A DNA stretch of 64,000 bases, taken from JBDSSS01 sp963764195. Its GTDB lineage: Bacteria > Actinomycetota > Actinomycetes > Actinomycetales > Dermatophilaceae. Both the position numbers and the translations under genes were made by a program. Below are positions 26,977 through 36,688 of this stretch, in pieces. The notes beneath the pieces are model-generated. The model saw nothing but the letters and a program-made list of their open reading frames with translations. It did not search any database and was not told the DNA's origin. The stretch's first letter is position 1. Every line of letters starts with the position of its first letter. The DNA lies in contig CAVXRG010000010.1 of assembly GCA_963764195.1 (NCBI GenBank), positions 124,001-188,000 on the forward strand. Reading direction: 5' to 3'.

Positions 26977-27966
26977 TCAGACGACCTTGTCGACGCCGAA
27001 GGTGTTGCACTGGTTGATGTCGCCGGTGTCGTAGCCCTGCTTGAACCACTTCATCCGCGCGGTCGAGGAGCCGTGGGTCCAGCTCTCGGGAGTGACCCTG
27101 CCCGTGGACGCCTTCTGGATGCGGTCGTCGCCGACGGCCGACGCGGCGGTGAGGGCCGACGTGATGTCGGCGTCGGTGATCGGCTTGAGCAGGGCCGTGC
27201 CGTTCGCGTCCGTCGTCTCCGTGGCGTGGGCGACCCACGTGCCGGCGAGGCAGTCGGCCATCAGCTCCACCCGGACGGCTCCGGAGTTGGCGCCCTGAGG
27301 GTCCTGCTGTGCGCGGCCGAGCAGACCGAGGATGTCCTGGATGTGGTGGCCGTACTCGTGGGCGATGACGTACTCCTTCGCGAGCTGTCCGCCGTCGGCG
27401 CCGAAGCGGTCCTGCAGCTCGGAGAAGAAGGCCGCGTCGACGTACACCTTCTTGTCGAGCGGGCAGTAGAACGGGCCGACCTGGGCGCTGGCGGTGCCAC
27501 AACCCGACTGGGTCTGGCCCTGGTAGATGACCGTCGTCGCGTCGGTGTATCTCATGTCGTACTTGGGCAGCGTCGTGGTCCAGTAGTCCTGCACGCTGTT
27601 GACGGTCGCCACGATGAGGCAGACGTCGTCACGGTTCGCATCGGCCCCGGTCTTGCAGGCGGCGAAGGCCGAGCCCGGCACCTGCCCGGCCGCCGCGACC
27701 TGGTCGGTCTGCAGCTGCTGGGAGGGCAGCCCGCCGCTCGCGCCGGAGCCGCCGCTGCCGCCACCGAGGACGTTGCCGCCGAAGACGAGCATGAGGACGA
27801 GGACGATGAGCCCGCCGATGCCGCCACCGACCTGCAGACCACCGGGCAGCCCGCCCCCGCCCCCGCGTCGGCCCCCACCGAGGCCCCCGCCGCCAAAGCC
27901 CCCGCCGCCACTACCGCCGCTCTGGACCTGGGAGGTGTCGAGCTGGGCGCTGTCGTTGAAACTCAC
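26977..27966 (-). CDS. YpfJ-type neutral zinc metallopeptidase
   Basis: Membrane-anchored metallopeptidase (329 aa). A Gly-rich cytoplasmic N-terminus (about 45 residues) is followed by one membrane helix, GGLIVLVLMLVFGG. The extracytoplasmic domain has the HEYGHH zinc motif (AHEYGHHIQDILG) and the downstream Glu in VELMADCLAG. Three or four Cys may form disulfides. Start is GTG at 27966, with TAGGGT 6 nt upstream. Confidence 0.93.
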   Translation of the reverse strand: MSFNDSAQLDTSQVQSGGSGGGGFGGGGLGGGRRGGGGGLPGGLQVGGGIGGLIVLVLMLVFGGNVLGGGSGGSGASGGLPSQQLQTDQVAAAGQVPGSAFAACKTGADANRDDVCLIVATVNSVQDYWTTTLPKYDMRYTDATTVIYQGQTQSGCGTASAQVGPFYCPLDKKVYVDAAFFSELQDRFGADGGQLAKEYVIAHEYGHHIQDILGLLGRAQQDPQGANSGAVRVELMADCLAGTWVAHATETTDANGTALLKPITDADITSALTAASAVGDDRIQKASTGRVTPESWTHGSSTARMKWFKQGYDTGDINQCNTFGVDKVV

Positions 27967-27972
27967 GACGTC

Positions 27973-27978
27973 ACCCTA
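27973..27978 (-). promoter_or_regulatory. -10 hexamer TAGGGT, metallopeptidase
   Basis: Spaced 6 nt from the GTG at 27966; leaderless-type promoter. Confidence 0.6.
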
Positions 27979-27994
27979 ATCTGCCGCGACCCCC

Positions 27995-29011
27995 TCAGCG
28001 CACGACGACAGCGTCGACATAAGCGGTCGTCAGCCGCAACCGCACCGGCACCGAGTCGCCGACCTTGGGCGGTGCAACACCTGCCGGGAGGGCGAGCAGG
28101 CTGCACTGCATGTGGGGCGGCTCGACGAAACGCGGCATCGTGCCGCCGATGGTGAAGGGGGAGCGCACCCGGTGAGCGGCCTCGAGGACCCCCTCGGCCA
28201 CGGCGATGCCCCGGGCGCGGGCAGTCTGCGCCGGCGCGGGCGCCTCCATGGCCACCCCGTGCGAGGTGCCGCCGCTGACGACCACGACGTGCCCCGAGGG
28301 CAGTGGACGCTGGCGGTAGCCGGCCCGAGACCCCTTGGGCACGGCCCGCACGTCGAGCACGTCGGCGCGGGCCTGGTATGCCGTCGGGTCGGCGAACCAC
28401 AGGTCGGTGCCGACCCGGGGCCGGAAGGTCCGCTCGGGGTGGCGGCCCCGCAGGGTCCTCAGCTCCGCGGTCGAGACGTGGGAGACGTACCAGTCGCGGG
28501 CGCCGGGGACCGCGGTGACGAAGCGCTCGATCTCCTCGAGGTGGCCGGTGCCGAGCGGCAGGTGCAGGGTGACAGCGGTCGCCCCCGCGGCCGCGACGAG
28601 ATCGCCGACCTGCTCGACGGGCGCGCCGAAGCGGTTCATCGAGGTGAGGGCCTCGATGACGACCCGGGCCGCGGGCACGACCTCGCGCAGCCGGTCGAGG
28701 TCGGGGCGCGAGGTCACCGTGTGGACGGCTCGGCCGCTGCCGAGGTCGGCCGCTCCGGCGTGGAGCGGTGCCCGGAACGGCTCCATCACGAGCACGTCGC
28801 CACCGAATGCCGCCAGCGCGGAGGGCAGCTCGGCATACGTGCCGATCGCGATGAGGTCGGCGCCGAGCCGGGTCGCCTCGGCGCAGAGCAGGTCTCGGCC
28901 GAAGCCGTAGCCGTTGCCCTTGATGACCGGCACGACTCCGGGCCGCGCACCCGCCGCCTCGTCGAGCGCGGCGCGCCAGCGGGCACCGTCGACGTCCAGG
29001 ACCACGGCCAC
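27995..29011 (-). CDS. Alanine-racemase-fold PLP protein
   Basis: Fold-type III PLP enzyme (about 338 aa). The PLP lysine is in VVPVIKGNGYGFG near residue 33. ALTSMNRFGAP corresponds to the GMxRxG block of alanine racemases, and the C-terminal beta domain (GYRQRPLPSGHVVVVSGG) is present. The substrate is not certain; the dedicated alr gene may lie elsewhere. GTG at 29011, 2 nt after the FemX stop, so the two are translated together. The link to FemX points to peptidoglycan peptide metabolism. Confidence 0.8.
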   Translation of the reverse strand: MAVVLDVDGARWRAALDEAAGARPGVVPVIKGNGYGFGRDLLCAEATRLGADLIAIGTYAELPSALAAFGGDVLVMEPFRAPLHAGAADLGSGRAVHTVTSRPDLDRLREVVPAARVVIEALTSMNRFGAPVEQVGDLVAAAGATAVTLHLPLGTGHLEEIERFVTAVPGARDWYVSHVSTAELRTLRGRHPERTFRPRVGTDLWFADPTAYQARADVLDVRAVPKGSRAGYRQRPLPSGHVVVVSGGTSHGVAMEAPAPAQTARARGIAVAEGVLEAAHRVRSPFTIGGTMPRFVEPPHMQCSLLALPAGVAPPKVGDSVPVRLRLTTAYVDAVVVR

Positions 29012-29013
29012 GG

Positions 29014-30144
29014 TCAGCGCCGCTTCATGTAGAGGGAGAACGCGGCATACAGCACCCGGTTGAGCGGGAGGTCCCACTCGCCCGCGAGGCGCACCGCCTC
29101 ACCGCCCGTGCCGACCTTGAAGCGGATCAGCCCGATGTGCGGGTTGTCGGCGGCCACCGTGTTGGTGATGCCGCGCAGATCGTAGGTCGTGGCGCCGGCC
29201 GCGAGCGCGTCGCGCATCATCCGCCACTGGATCGCCGTCGAGCCCTGCAGCTCGCGCTTGGCGGCGGTCGAGGCGCCGTAGGAGTACCAGGCGTGCTCAC
29301 CGACCCGGATCCACACGGTCGCCGCGAGGACGTCGCCCTCGTGCTCGGCGAGGTAGACGCGGATCCGCTCGGGGTCCTCGGCGGCGAGAGCGGCATACAT
29401 CCGGTCGAAGTACTCACGGCCGCGCGGCGTGAAGCGGTCGCGCTCGGCCGTCTCGACGTAGACGCGGTGGAAGGCGGCGATGTCCTCGGGGCCGCCGACG
29501 CGGACCGTGACGCCGTTCTTCGCCGTCTTCTTGATGTTGCGCCGCCACAGCTGGTTCATCCCGGCGAGCAGCTCGTCCTCGGTGCGCCCGGCGAGCGGGA
29601 CCTGGAAGACGTACTCGGGCTGGCCCGCGGTGAAGCCGTCGTCAGCGGAGAGGTGGCGGAAGCCGAGCCGCTTCAGCTGGGCAACGACCGCGGTGCCGAC
29701 GGGCTCGACGACGTCGGGCGTGGCCTCGTCGTAGCGCCGGACGTCCTCGTCCGCGATGGCGGCCTTGATCGTCGCGGTCCGCCAGCGGTGCGTCGCGACG
29801 GGGGGCCCGAGCCGCAGCGCGAAGGCCTTCCTGCCCCTGAGGTGGTCGCGCAGCGCCCGGAGCATCTCGACCAGGCGCGGGGAGGACCAGTCGATGCACG
29901 GGCCCTCGGGCACGTAGGCGAGCGACCGCGACGTGCGGGGCAGGTCCCGGTGGAGCACGAGCGCCGCGCCGACCATCTGCTCACCCTCGAACCAGCCCAC
30001 CGACTCGTGCCGCCACTCGCGCTTGACCTCGCCCCACGCGGGGGTCTGGAGGAAGCTCGCCGCCGGCTGCTCCCGCAGCCACGTGAGGTGCTCGGCGGCG
30101 GAGATGTCGCGGACGGTGATGGGGGCGGGAGTAGCTGGTGTCAC
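29014..30144 (-). CDS. FemX/FemAB-type peptidoglycan bridge aminoacyltransferase
   Basis: Uses aminoacyl-tRNA to add residues to the lipid II peptide. Tandem GNAT-like domains in 376 aa. Family blocks include FLQTPAWGEVKREW, the QLWRRNIKKTAKNGV linker, WYSYGAS, and the C-terminal DLRGITN...GLIRFKVGTGG. Start is GTG at 30144; TAGCGT lies 8 nt upstream. Operon with the downstream alanine-racemase-fold gene. Confidence 0.92.
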   Translation of the reverse strand: MTPATPAPITVRDISAAEHLTWLREQPAASFLQTPAWGEVKREWRHESVGWFEGEQMVGAALVLHRDLPRTSRSLAYVPEGPCIDWSSPRLVEMLRALRDHLRGRKAFALRLGPPVATHRWRTATIKAAIADEDVRRYDEATPDVVEPVGTAVVAQLKRLGFRHLSADDGFTAGQPEYVFQVPLAGRTEDELLAGMNQLWRRNIKKTAKNGVTVRVGGPEDIAAFHRVYVETAERDRFTPRGREYFDRMYAALAAEDPERIRVYLAEHEGDVLAATVWIRVGEHAWYSYGASTAAKRELQGSTAIQWRMMRDALAAGATTYDLRGITNTVAADNPHIGLIRFKVGTGGEAVRLAGEWDLPLNRVLYAAFSLYMKRR

Positions 30145-30152
30145 GGTCGGTC

Positions 30153-30158
30153 ACGCTA
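30153..30158 (-). promoter_or_regulatory. -10 hexamer TAGCGT, femX operon
   Basis: Spaced 8 nt from the GTG at 30144; leaderless-type promoter. Confidence 0.5.
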
Positions 30159-30182
30159 CCGGAGCGGAGCCCGGCGCCCCCG

Positions 30183-32894
30183 TCAGCCCCAGCCCATCGT
30201 GCGCGGGTCGGGCGGCAGGCGCGGGTTGAGCAGGTGGGCGACGAGCGCGGTCCAGCCGGTCTGGTGGGTGGCCCCGAGGCCCTCGCCGGTGTCGCCGTCG
30301 AAGTACTCGGAGAAGGTCGGGTGGCTCGACCACAGCGGGTCGTCGGAGGCCTCGATGCGCTTGCCGTCCGAGGGGCGCCGGCCGTCGACCGGTCGGAAGA
30401 GCGCCGTGAGGCCGTGGTCGATGACGTCGGCGGCCCGGTCGAGCGTGTGCCAGTTGCCCGAGCCGGTGGGGATCTCGATCGTGAAGTCGTCACCGAAGTA
30501 GCGGCCGTAGGTGCGCAGCTTGTCGGCGAGCAGCACGTTGACGGGGAACCAGACCGGTCCGCGCCAGTTGGAGTTGCCGCCGAACATGCCGGTGCGCGAC
30601 TCGCCGGGCTCGTACTCGATGGAGACCCTCTCGTGTCCGATCGTCGCGGTGACCGCCTGGCGGGTCGCCGCCGAGAGCGAGCGGATCCCGAAGGGGGAGA
30701 GGAACTCGTCGCTGTCGAACATCCGCTCGAGCAGCCGGCGCAGGCGCTTCGGTGGCACGAGGGTGAGCAGCATCTTGCCGTCGTCACGGACGAGCATCGG
30801 CTTGACGAGCTCGGGTCGGCGCGTCTGGAGCCAGCGGAAGTTGCGGGTCACGTCGGGGCACTCCTCGACGACCCAGGGGGGCACTTCGGTCGCACCGAGG
30901 ATGGGCAGCAGCCCGACCATCGAGCGGACCCGCATATGGGGCGCCGAGCCGTCGGGCGCGACGAGCACGTCGTAGTAGAAGCCGTCCTCCTCGTGCCACA
31001 GCGACTTGTCGCTCGAGCCGAAGTGGCGCATCGCCTGCGCGATCGACAGGAAGTGCTCGAGGAACTTCGTCGCGACGTCGTCCCACGCCTTGTCGGTGCG
31101 GGCCAGCTCGAGCGCGATCTTGAGCATCTGCTGGCAGTAGAAGGCCATCCAGCTCGTCGCATCGCTCTGCTCGAGCCGGAAGCCGGGCGGCAGCGGCGCG
31201 GACCGGTTGAACAGCCCGATGTTGTCCATCCCGAGGAAGCCGCCCTCGAAGAGGTTGCTGCCCGTCGTGTCCTTCCGGTTGACCCACCAGGCGAAGTTGA
31301 GCAGCAGCTTGGTGAAGACGCGCACGAGGAACTCGCGGTCGCGGTAGCCGTCGATCCGGTAGACGTGCCACGCCGCCCACGCGTGGACGGGCGGGTTGAC
31401 GTCGCCGAACTCCCACTCGTATGCCGGGAGCTGGCCGTTGGGGTGCATCGCCCACTCGCGACACATGAGCACGAGCTGCTCCTTGGCGAACTCCGGGTCG
31501 ACGTGCGCGAGCGGGATGGTGTGGAAGGCGAGGTCCCACGCGGCGAACCACGGGTACTCCCACTCGTCCGGCATCGAGATCACGTCGGCCAGCGAGAGGT
31601 GCTTCCAGTGCTCGTTGCGGCCCCTCTGGCGCGACTCCGGGCTCGGGAGCCCGACCGGGTCGCCCTTGATCCACTGAGCCACGTCGTAACGGTAGAGCTG
31701 CTTGCCCCAGAGCAGACCGGCATACGCCCGGCGTGCGACGTGACGGTCCGCGTCGGGGAGCGAGGGGTGGATGACGTGCTCGTAGAACTCGTCGGCCTCG
31801 ACCGCCCGGGTCGCGAGGACGTCCTCGAACTGCTGGCCGAAGCGGTCGACGCTCGGGTCGGTCGTGGCCAGGCGCAGGTCGACGGTCACCGTCTCCCCGG
31901 GCTCGACGGCGTCCCACCGGTACCAGAAGGAGCACTTGCTGCCGTAGCCGCCGGGGTTGACGGCCGAGCGGCGCCCGTGCACGACGCGCTCGTTGATCGA
32001 GTCCTTCGGGTAGAGCGACGTGTTCGCCAGCGCCTCGGCGCCGTAGAGGTGCCTGGCGTTGGTCTCGTTGTCGCAGAAGAGGGCCTCAGGGGCGCCGGCG
32101 GCGGCGAGCACGTAGCGACCGAGGAAGCCGTGGTTGACCTCGGCGGCGCGGTAGCCGCGGGGCGGGCGGCCGTTGCGCCGGACCTCATGCAGCTCGGTGA
32201 CCCGGTCGTCGGTGCCCCACGACCACGTGTTGCGCAGCCAGATCGTCGGGAGCAGGTGCAGCGGGGCCGCCTCGGGGCCGTGGTTGGTCGCCGTGACCCG
32301 GATGCAGATGTCGTCCTCGCTCGCCTTGGCGTAGGTGACGGTGACGTCGAAGAAGGCGTTGGTGTCGAGGATCCCCGTGTCGCCGAGCTCGTACTCCCGC
32401 TCGTCACGGGTGCGCTCGGCGTTCTCCTTGCGCAGCTGCTCGTAGGGGAACTCGGCCTGGGGGTAGCGGTAGAGCCACTGCATCCAGCTGTGGGTGGGCG
32501 TGCCGTCGAGCGCCCACCAGTACTCCTTGGCGTCCTCGCCGTGGTTGCCCTCCTCGTTGGTGAGGCCGAAGAGGCGCTCCTTGAGGATCGGGTCCTTGCC
32601 GTTCCACAGGGAGACGGCGAAGTTGAGGAACCCGAAGCGGTCGCTGATGCCGCCGAGCCCGTCCTCACCCCATCGGTAGGCGCGCGAGACGGCGTGGTCG
32701 AAGGGGAACTCCGACCACGCGTTGCCGTTGCCCGAGTAGTCCTCGCGCACCGTCCCCCACTGCCGCCCGGAGAGGTAGGGGCCCCAGAGGCGCCATCCGC
32801 CGTCGTGCCCGGGGGAGTCCGCGAGCCGGGCGTGCTCGGCGCTCAGCGGGGGCTGCCCACGCGTCGCGTCGGGGTCACGGCGGCTCGCATTCAT
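30183..32894 (-). CDS. GH63-type alpha-glycosidase (MGH1-like)
   Basis: Large (903 aa) cytosolic glycoside hydrolase with an (alpha/alpha)6 barrel, probably acting on alpha-glucosides such as trehalose-like or glucosylglycerate-type compounds. N-terminal beta-sandwich start is WGPYLSGRQWGTVREDYS. Barrel motifs are EWEYPWFAAWDLAFH with the probable acid (Asp), NGQLPAYEWEFGDVNPPVHAWA, and the C-terminal FGGNSNWRGPVWFPVNVLL and HPTFSEYFDGDTGEGLGATHQTGWTA (in two parts) with a possible catalytic Glu. ATG 32894; no clear promoter hexamer. Single gene. Substrate not determined. Confidence 0.85.
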   Translation of the reverse strand: MNASRRDPDATRGQPPLSAEHARLADSPGHDGGWRLWGPYLSGRQWGTVREDYSGNGNAWSEFPFDHAVSRAYRWGEDGLGGISDRFGFLNFAVSLWNGKDPILKERLFGLTNEEGNHGEDAKEYWWALDGTPTHSWMQWLYRYPQAEFPYEQLRKENAERTRDEREYELGDTGILDTNAFFDVTVTYAKASEDDICIRVTATNHGPEAAPLHLLPTIWLRNTWSWGTDDRVTELHEVRRNGRPPRGYRAAEVNHGFLGRYVLAAAGAPEALFCDNETNARHLYGAEALANTSLYPKDSINERVVHGRRSAVNPGGYGSKCSFWYRWDAVEPGETVTVDLRLATTDPSVDRFGQQFEDVLATRAVEADEFYEHVIHPSLPDADRHVARRAYAGLLWGKQLYRYDVAQWIKGDPVGLPSPESRQRGRNEHWKHLSLADVISMPDEWEYPWFAAWDLAFHTIPLAHVDPEFAKEQLVLMCREWAMHPNGQLPAYEWEFGDVNPPVHAWAAWHVYRIDGYRDREFLVRVFTKLLLNFAWWVNRKDTTGSNLFEGGFLGMDNIGLFNRSAPLPPGFRLEQSDATSWMAFYCQQMLKIALELARTDKAWDDVATKFLEHFLSIAQAMRHFGSSDKSLWHEEDGFYYDVLVAPDGSAPHMRVRSMVGLLPILGATEVPPWVVEECPDVTRNFRWLQTRRPELVKPMLVRDDGKMLLTLVPPKRLRRLLERMFDSDEFLSPFGIRSLSAATRQAVTATIGHERVSIEYEPGESRTGMFGGNSNWRGPVWFPVNVLLADKLRTYGRYFGDDFTIEIPTGSGNWHTLDRAADVIDHGLTALFRPVDGRRPSDGKRIEASDDPLWSSHPTFSEYFDGDTGEGLGATHQTGWTALVAHLLNPRLPPDPRTMGWG

Positions 32895-33042
32895 GGAGGA
32901 ATGGTCCCCCACCGATGGGTCGGCGCGGTAACGGGGCCGCGAGGTGGGACGGCCGGTGCGTCGGGAGCACCCCTCCGACGCTGGCAGAATGGAGAGGTCA
33001 TTCGGCCGCTGACGTACTGCGGCACCCAGAGGAGGAACTGCC

Positions 33043-34641
<1,599 letters not shown>

Positions 34642-34661
34642 GCAGGCTCGCCCGACCCAGG

Positions 34662-34705
34662 GCATAACTCTAAGTGTTCGATCACATAATGGACGCTTAT
34701 TGATT
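34662..34705. promoter_or_regulatory. AT-rich promoter region of the zinc-ribbon gene
   Basis: A conspicuously AT-rich stretch in 70% GC DNA, with CATAAT (34685-34690) as likely -10 and an ATAA-N7-TTAT dyad (34687-34701). It could bind a regulator. Confidence 0.4.
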
Positions 34706-34735
34706 GTTCGGAGTGACCCGGGCACGCTGGTCGTC

Positions 34736-34942
34736 ATGCCGACCGACCACTACCTCAGCTGCCCGTTCTGCGCGGGCGATGACGTCACGCCGTTCCCCGA
34801 CCCGACGTCGGCCTGGTCGTGCCTCACCTGCTCGCGCGTCTTCCGGGTCGAGCTGGTGCAGCCGGCGTCGGTCACCGGGTGGGGCGTGCTCGCCGTCGTC
34901 GGTGCCCCGGCGGTGGCCGTCACTGCTCCGGTTGCTGCCTGA
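34736..34942 (+). CDS. Small zinc-ribbon protein
   Basis: 68 aa with two CxxC pairs, CPFC near residue 9 and CLTC near residue 29, spaced as in a zinc ribbon, then a hydrophobic tail (GWGVLAVVGAPAVAVTAPVAA, given here as its overall character rather than a defined motif). Similar short proteins occur in actinobacteria, some near sulfur-assimilation genes. ATG at 34736 has CACGCT 7 nt upstream as well as the AT-rich promoter further away. Confidence 0.65.
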   Translation: MPTDHYLSCPFCAGDDVTPFPDPTSAWSCLTCSRVFRVELVQPASVTGWGVLAVVGAPAVAVTAPVAA

Positions 34943-34952
34943 GCCCGGCCGC

Positions 34953-34958
34953 TAGCCT
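34953..34958 (+). promoter_or_regulatory. -10 hexamer TAGCCT, crotonase gene
   Basis: Spaced 6 nt from the ATG at 34965; leaderless-type promoter. Confidence 0.6.
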
Positions 34959-34964
34959 TCGGGC

Positions 34965-35735
34965 ATGAGCCACCCGCACCTGCACGTCGAGACCGACGGC
35001 CCCGTCCGCACGCTCACGCTCGACAACCCCTCGCGTCGCAACGCCCAGACCCCGTCGTTATGGAGCGCTCTCGCGGTCGAGGCCGAGGCGGTGCCCGACT
35101 CCGTGCGGGTCGTCGTGATCCGCGGCGCCGGGCCGTCCTTCTCGGCGGGGATCGACACCGCGATGTTCAGCCCGGCAGGCGTCCCCGGTGAGGAGAGCAT
35201 GGCGGCGCTCGCAGCGGAGGGCCCCGAGCGGATGCAGGAGGGGATAGCGGCATACCAGGACGGGTTCGCGCGCTGGGCGCAGTGTCCGGCGGTCGTCGTG
35301 GCGGTCGTCCAGGGGCACGCCATCGGTGCCGGCCTGCAGCTTGCGCTCGCCGCCGACCTGCGGGTCGTCGCCGCGGACGCGCGCCTCGCCATGCGCGAGA
35401 CGAGCCTCGGCCTGGTCCCCGACCTCGCGGGGACGCGGCCGCTCGTCGACCTCGTCGGCTACTCCCGTGCGCTGGAGATCTGTGCGACGGGGCGCTTCGT
35501 CAGCGGCGACGAGGCCGCGGCCATCGGGCTCGCCAACGTCGTCGCTCCCCTGGACGGGTTGGACTCGGCGACCAACACGCTCGTGACCGCGCTGCTCGCC
35601 GCGCCGGACGCGGCCCTGCGAGCGCTCAAGCCGCTGCTGCGCTCGGCTCTCGACGCCGACCCGGAGGCGCAGCTGCGGGCCGAGCGGGTGGCGCAGACCG
35701 GTCTGCTCCAGGCGTTGTATGCGGCTCGCCGCTGA
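34965..35735 (+). CDS. Enoyl-CoA hydratase/isomerase family protein
   Basis: Crotonase-fold enzyme (256 aa) acting on an acyl-CoA. The oxyanion-hole segments are visible: FSAGIDTAMF near residue 60 and GHAIGAGLQLALAADLRV near 120. MRETSLGLVPDLAGTRPL stands at the usual catalytic block. The residues there do not decide between hydratase, isomerase or decarboxylase activity. Single gene with its own leaderless promoter. Confidence 0.85.
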   Translation: MSHPHLHVETDGPVRTLTLDNPSRRNAQTPSLWSALAVEAEAVPDSVRVVVIRGAGPSFSAGIDTAMFSPAGVPGEESMAALAAEGPERMQEGIAAYQDGFARWAQCPAVVVAVVQGHAIGAGLQLALAADLRVVAADARLAMRETSLGLVPDLAGTRPLVDLVGYSRALEICATGRFVSGDEAAAIGLANVVAPLDGLDSATNTLVTALLAAPDAALRALKPLLRSALDADPEAQLRAERVAQTGLLQALYAARR

Positions 35736-35787
35736 CGCGCTGACGCGCTCCTCCACCGTTTGCCCGGTCCAGCCAGGCGGGCCTGCA

Positions 35788-35793
35788 TAGGGT
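35788..35793 (+). promoter_or_regulatory. -10 hexamer TAGGGT, membrane/RHH protein
   Basis: Spaced 7 nt from the ATG at 35801; leaderless-type promoter. Confidence 0.55.
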
Positions 35794-35800
35794 GGCGGTC

Positions 35801-36592
35801 ATGAGGCAAGGAGACGACGTCTCCGACCCTGCCCCCTCCGCCGGGCCGGGTCCCGTAGTGGTCCGTGGCGTGCGTCGCGCAGCCATCATCGCGATCATTT
35901 CCTCCCTCGCCCTGGCCGCGGCTCTCGGGATCGCGGCCTTGTTGGTCGGCGAGTTCGGGCAGCTGCAGGGACGGGTGCTGCTCACGACCCTCACCGTCGC
36001 TGCCTTCGGCACCATCGCCCTGTGTCACCTCGCGATCGTGGGCCGCCCGGTCCGCGTCCTCGGCTTCGTCGGGATCGGTGTCAGCGTCGGGGCAGCGATC
36101 TGTGCCTTCGTGCTCATCTGGGTGGTGGTGTCCGCGGAGGCGCAGGACCTGACCGGCAAGGTGCTCATCCTGCTCGCGATCCTCGGCGCGAGCCTTGCCC
36201 AGGCGAACCTGCTCCTGCTCCTGCTCGGCCGACCGCACGTCGCCATCCGGGTCGCGCTCCCCGTGACCCTCGTCGCGATCGCCGTCGTCGCGGTCATGGT
36301 CTGCCTCTCCGTCCTCACCGACGGCGCCATCCCGGGTGAGGGCGGGGACGCGTTCTGGCGCTGGCTCGGGGTGGCCGGGATCCTCGACGCGGTGGGCACG
36401 ATCGCGCTGCCCGTCCTCGGCCTCGCCTTCCGCTCGCCGCGGCCGCGCACCGTCGAGCTGCGCATCGAGCTGACCGGCCCCCTCGCCGAGAGACTCGGGA
36501 GCCGGGCCGACGCGGAGGGTGTCGAGCGTGAGAGCCTCGTGCTCGACCTCCTCGAGCGTGCTCTCGACGAGGGCAGGCCGGGCGGCCGGTAG
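35801..36592 (+). CDS. Membrane protein with ribbon-helix-helix-like C-terminus
   Basis: 263 aa. Six hydrophobic helices (about residues 25-210) are followed by a soluble tail of about 50 residues. The tail (TVELRIELTGPLAERLGSRA then EGVERESLVLDLLERALDE) has the strand-helix-helix pattern of Arc/MetJ/CopG DNA-binding or dimerisation domains. No family is recognised for the whole protein. ATG 35801 is supported by its -10 spacing. Confidence 0.65.
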   Translation: MRQGDDVSDPAPSAGPGPVVVRGVRRAAIIAIISSLALAAALGIAALLVGEFGQLQGRVLLTTLTVAAFGTIALCHLAIVGRPVRVLGFVGIGVSVGAAICAFVLIWVVVSAEAQDLTGKVLILLAILGASLAQANLLLLLLGRPHVAIRVALPVTLVAIAVVAVMVCLSVLTDGAIPGEGGDAFWRWLGVAGILDAVGTIALPVLGLAFRSPRPRTVELRIELTGPLAERLGSRADAEGVERESLVLDLLERALDEGRPGGR

Positions 36593-36688
36593 GCCGAGAG
36601 CCCAGACGCCGAGCGGAGACCCCGCAGGGGAGGGAATCGTTGTCGGTGCCCTGGGGTTGGATCGAGGGAGAGCAAGGAGGTCCGCACC

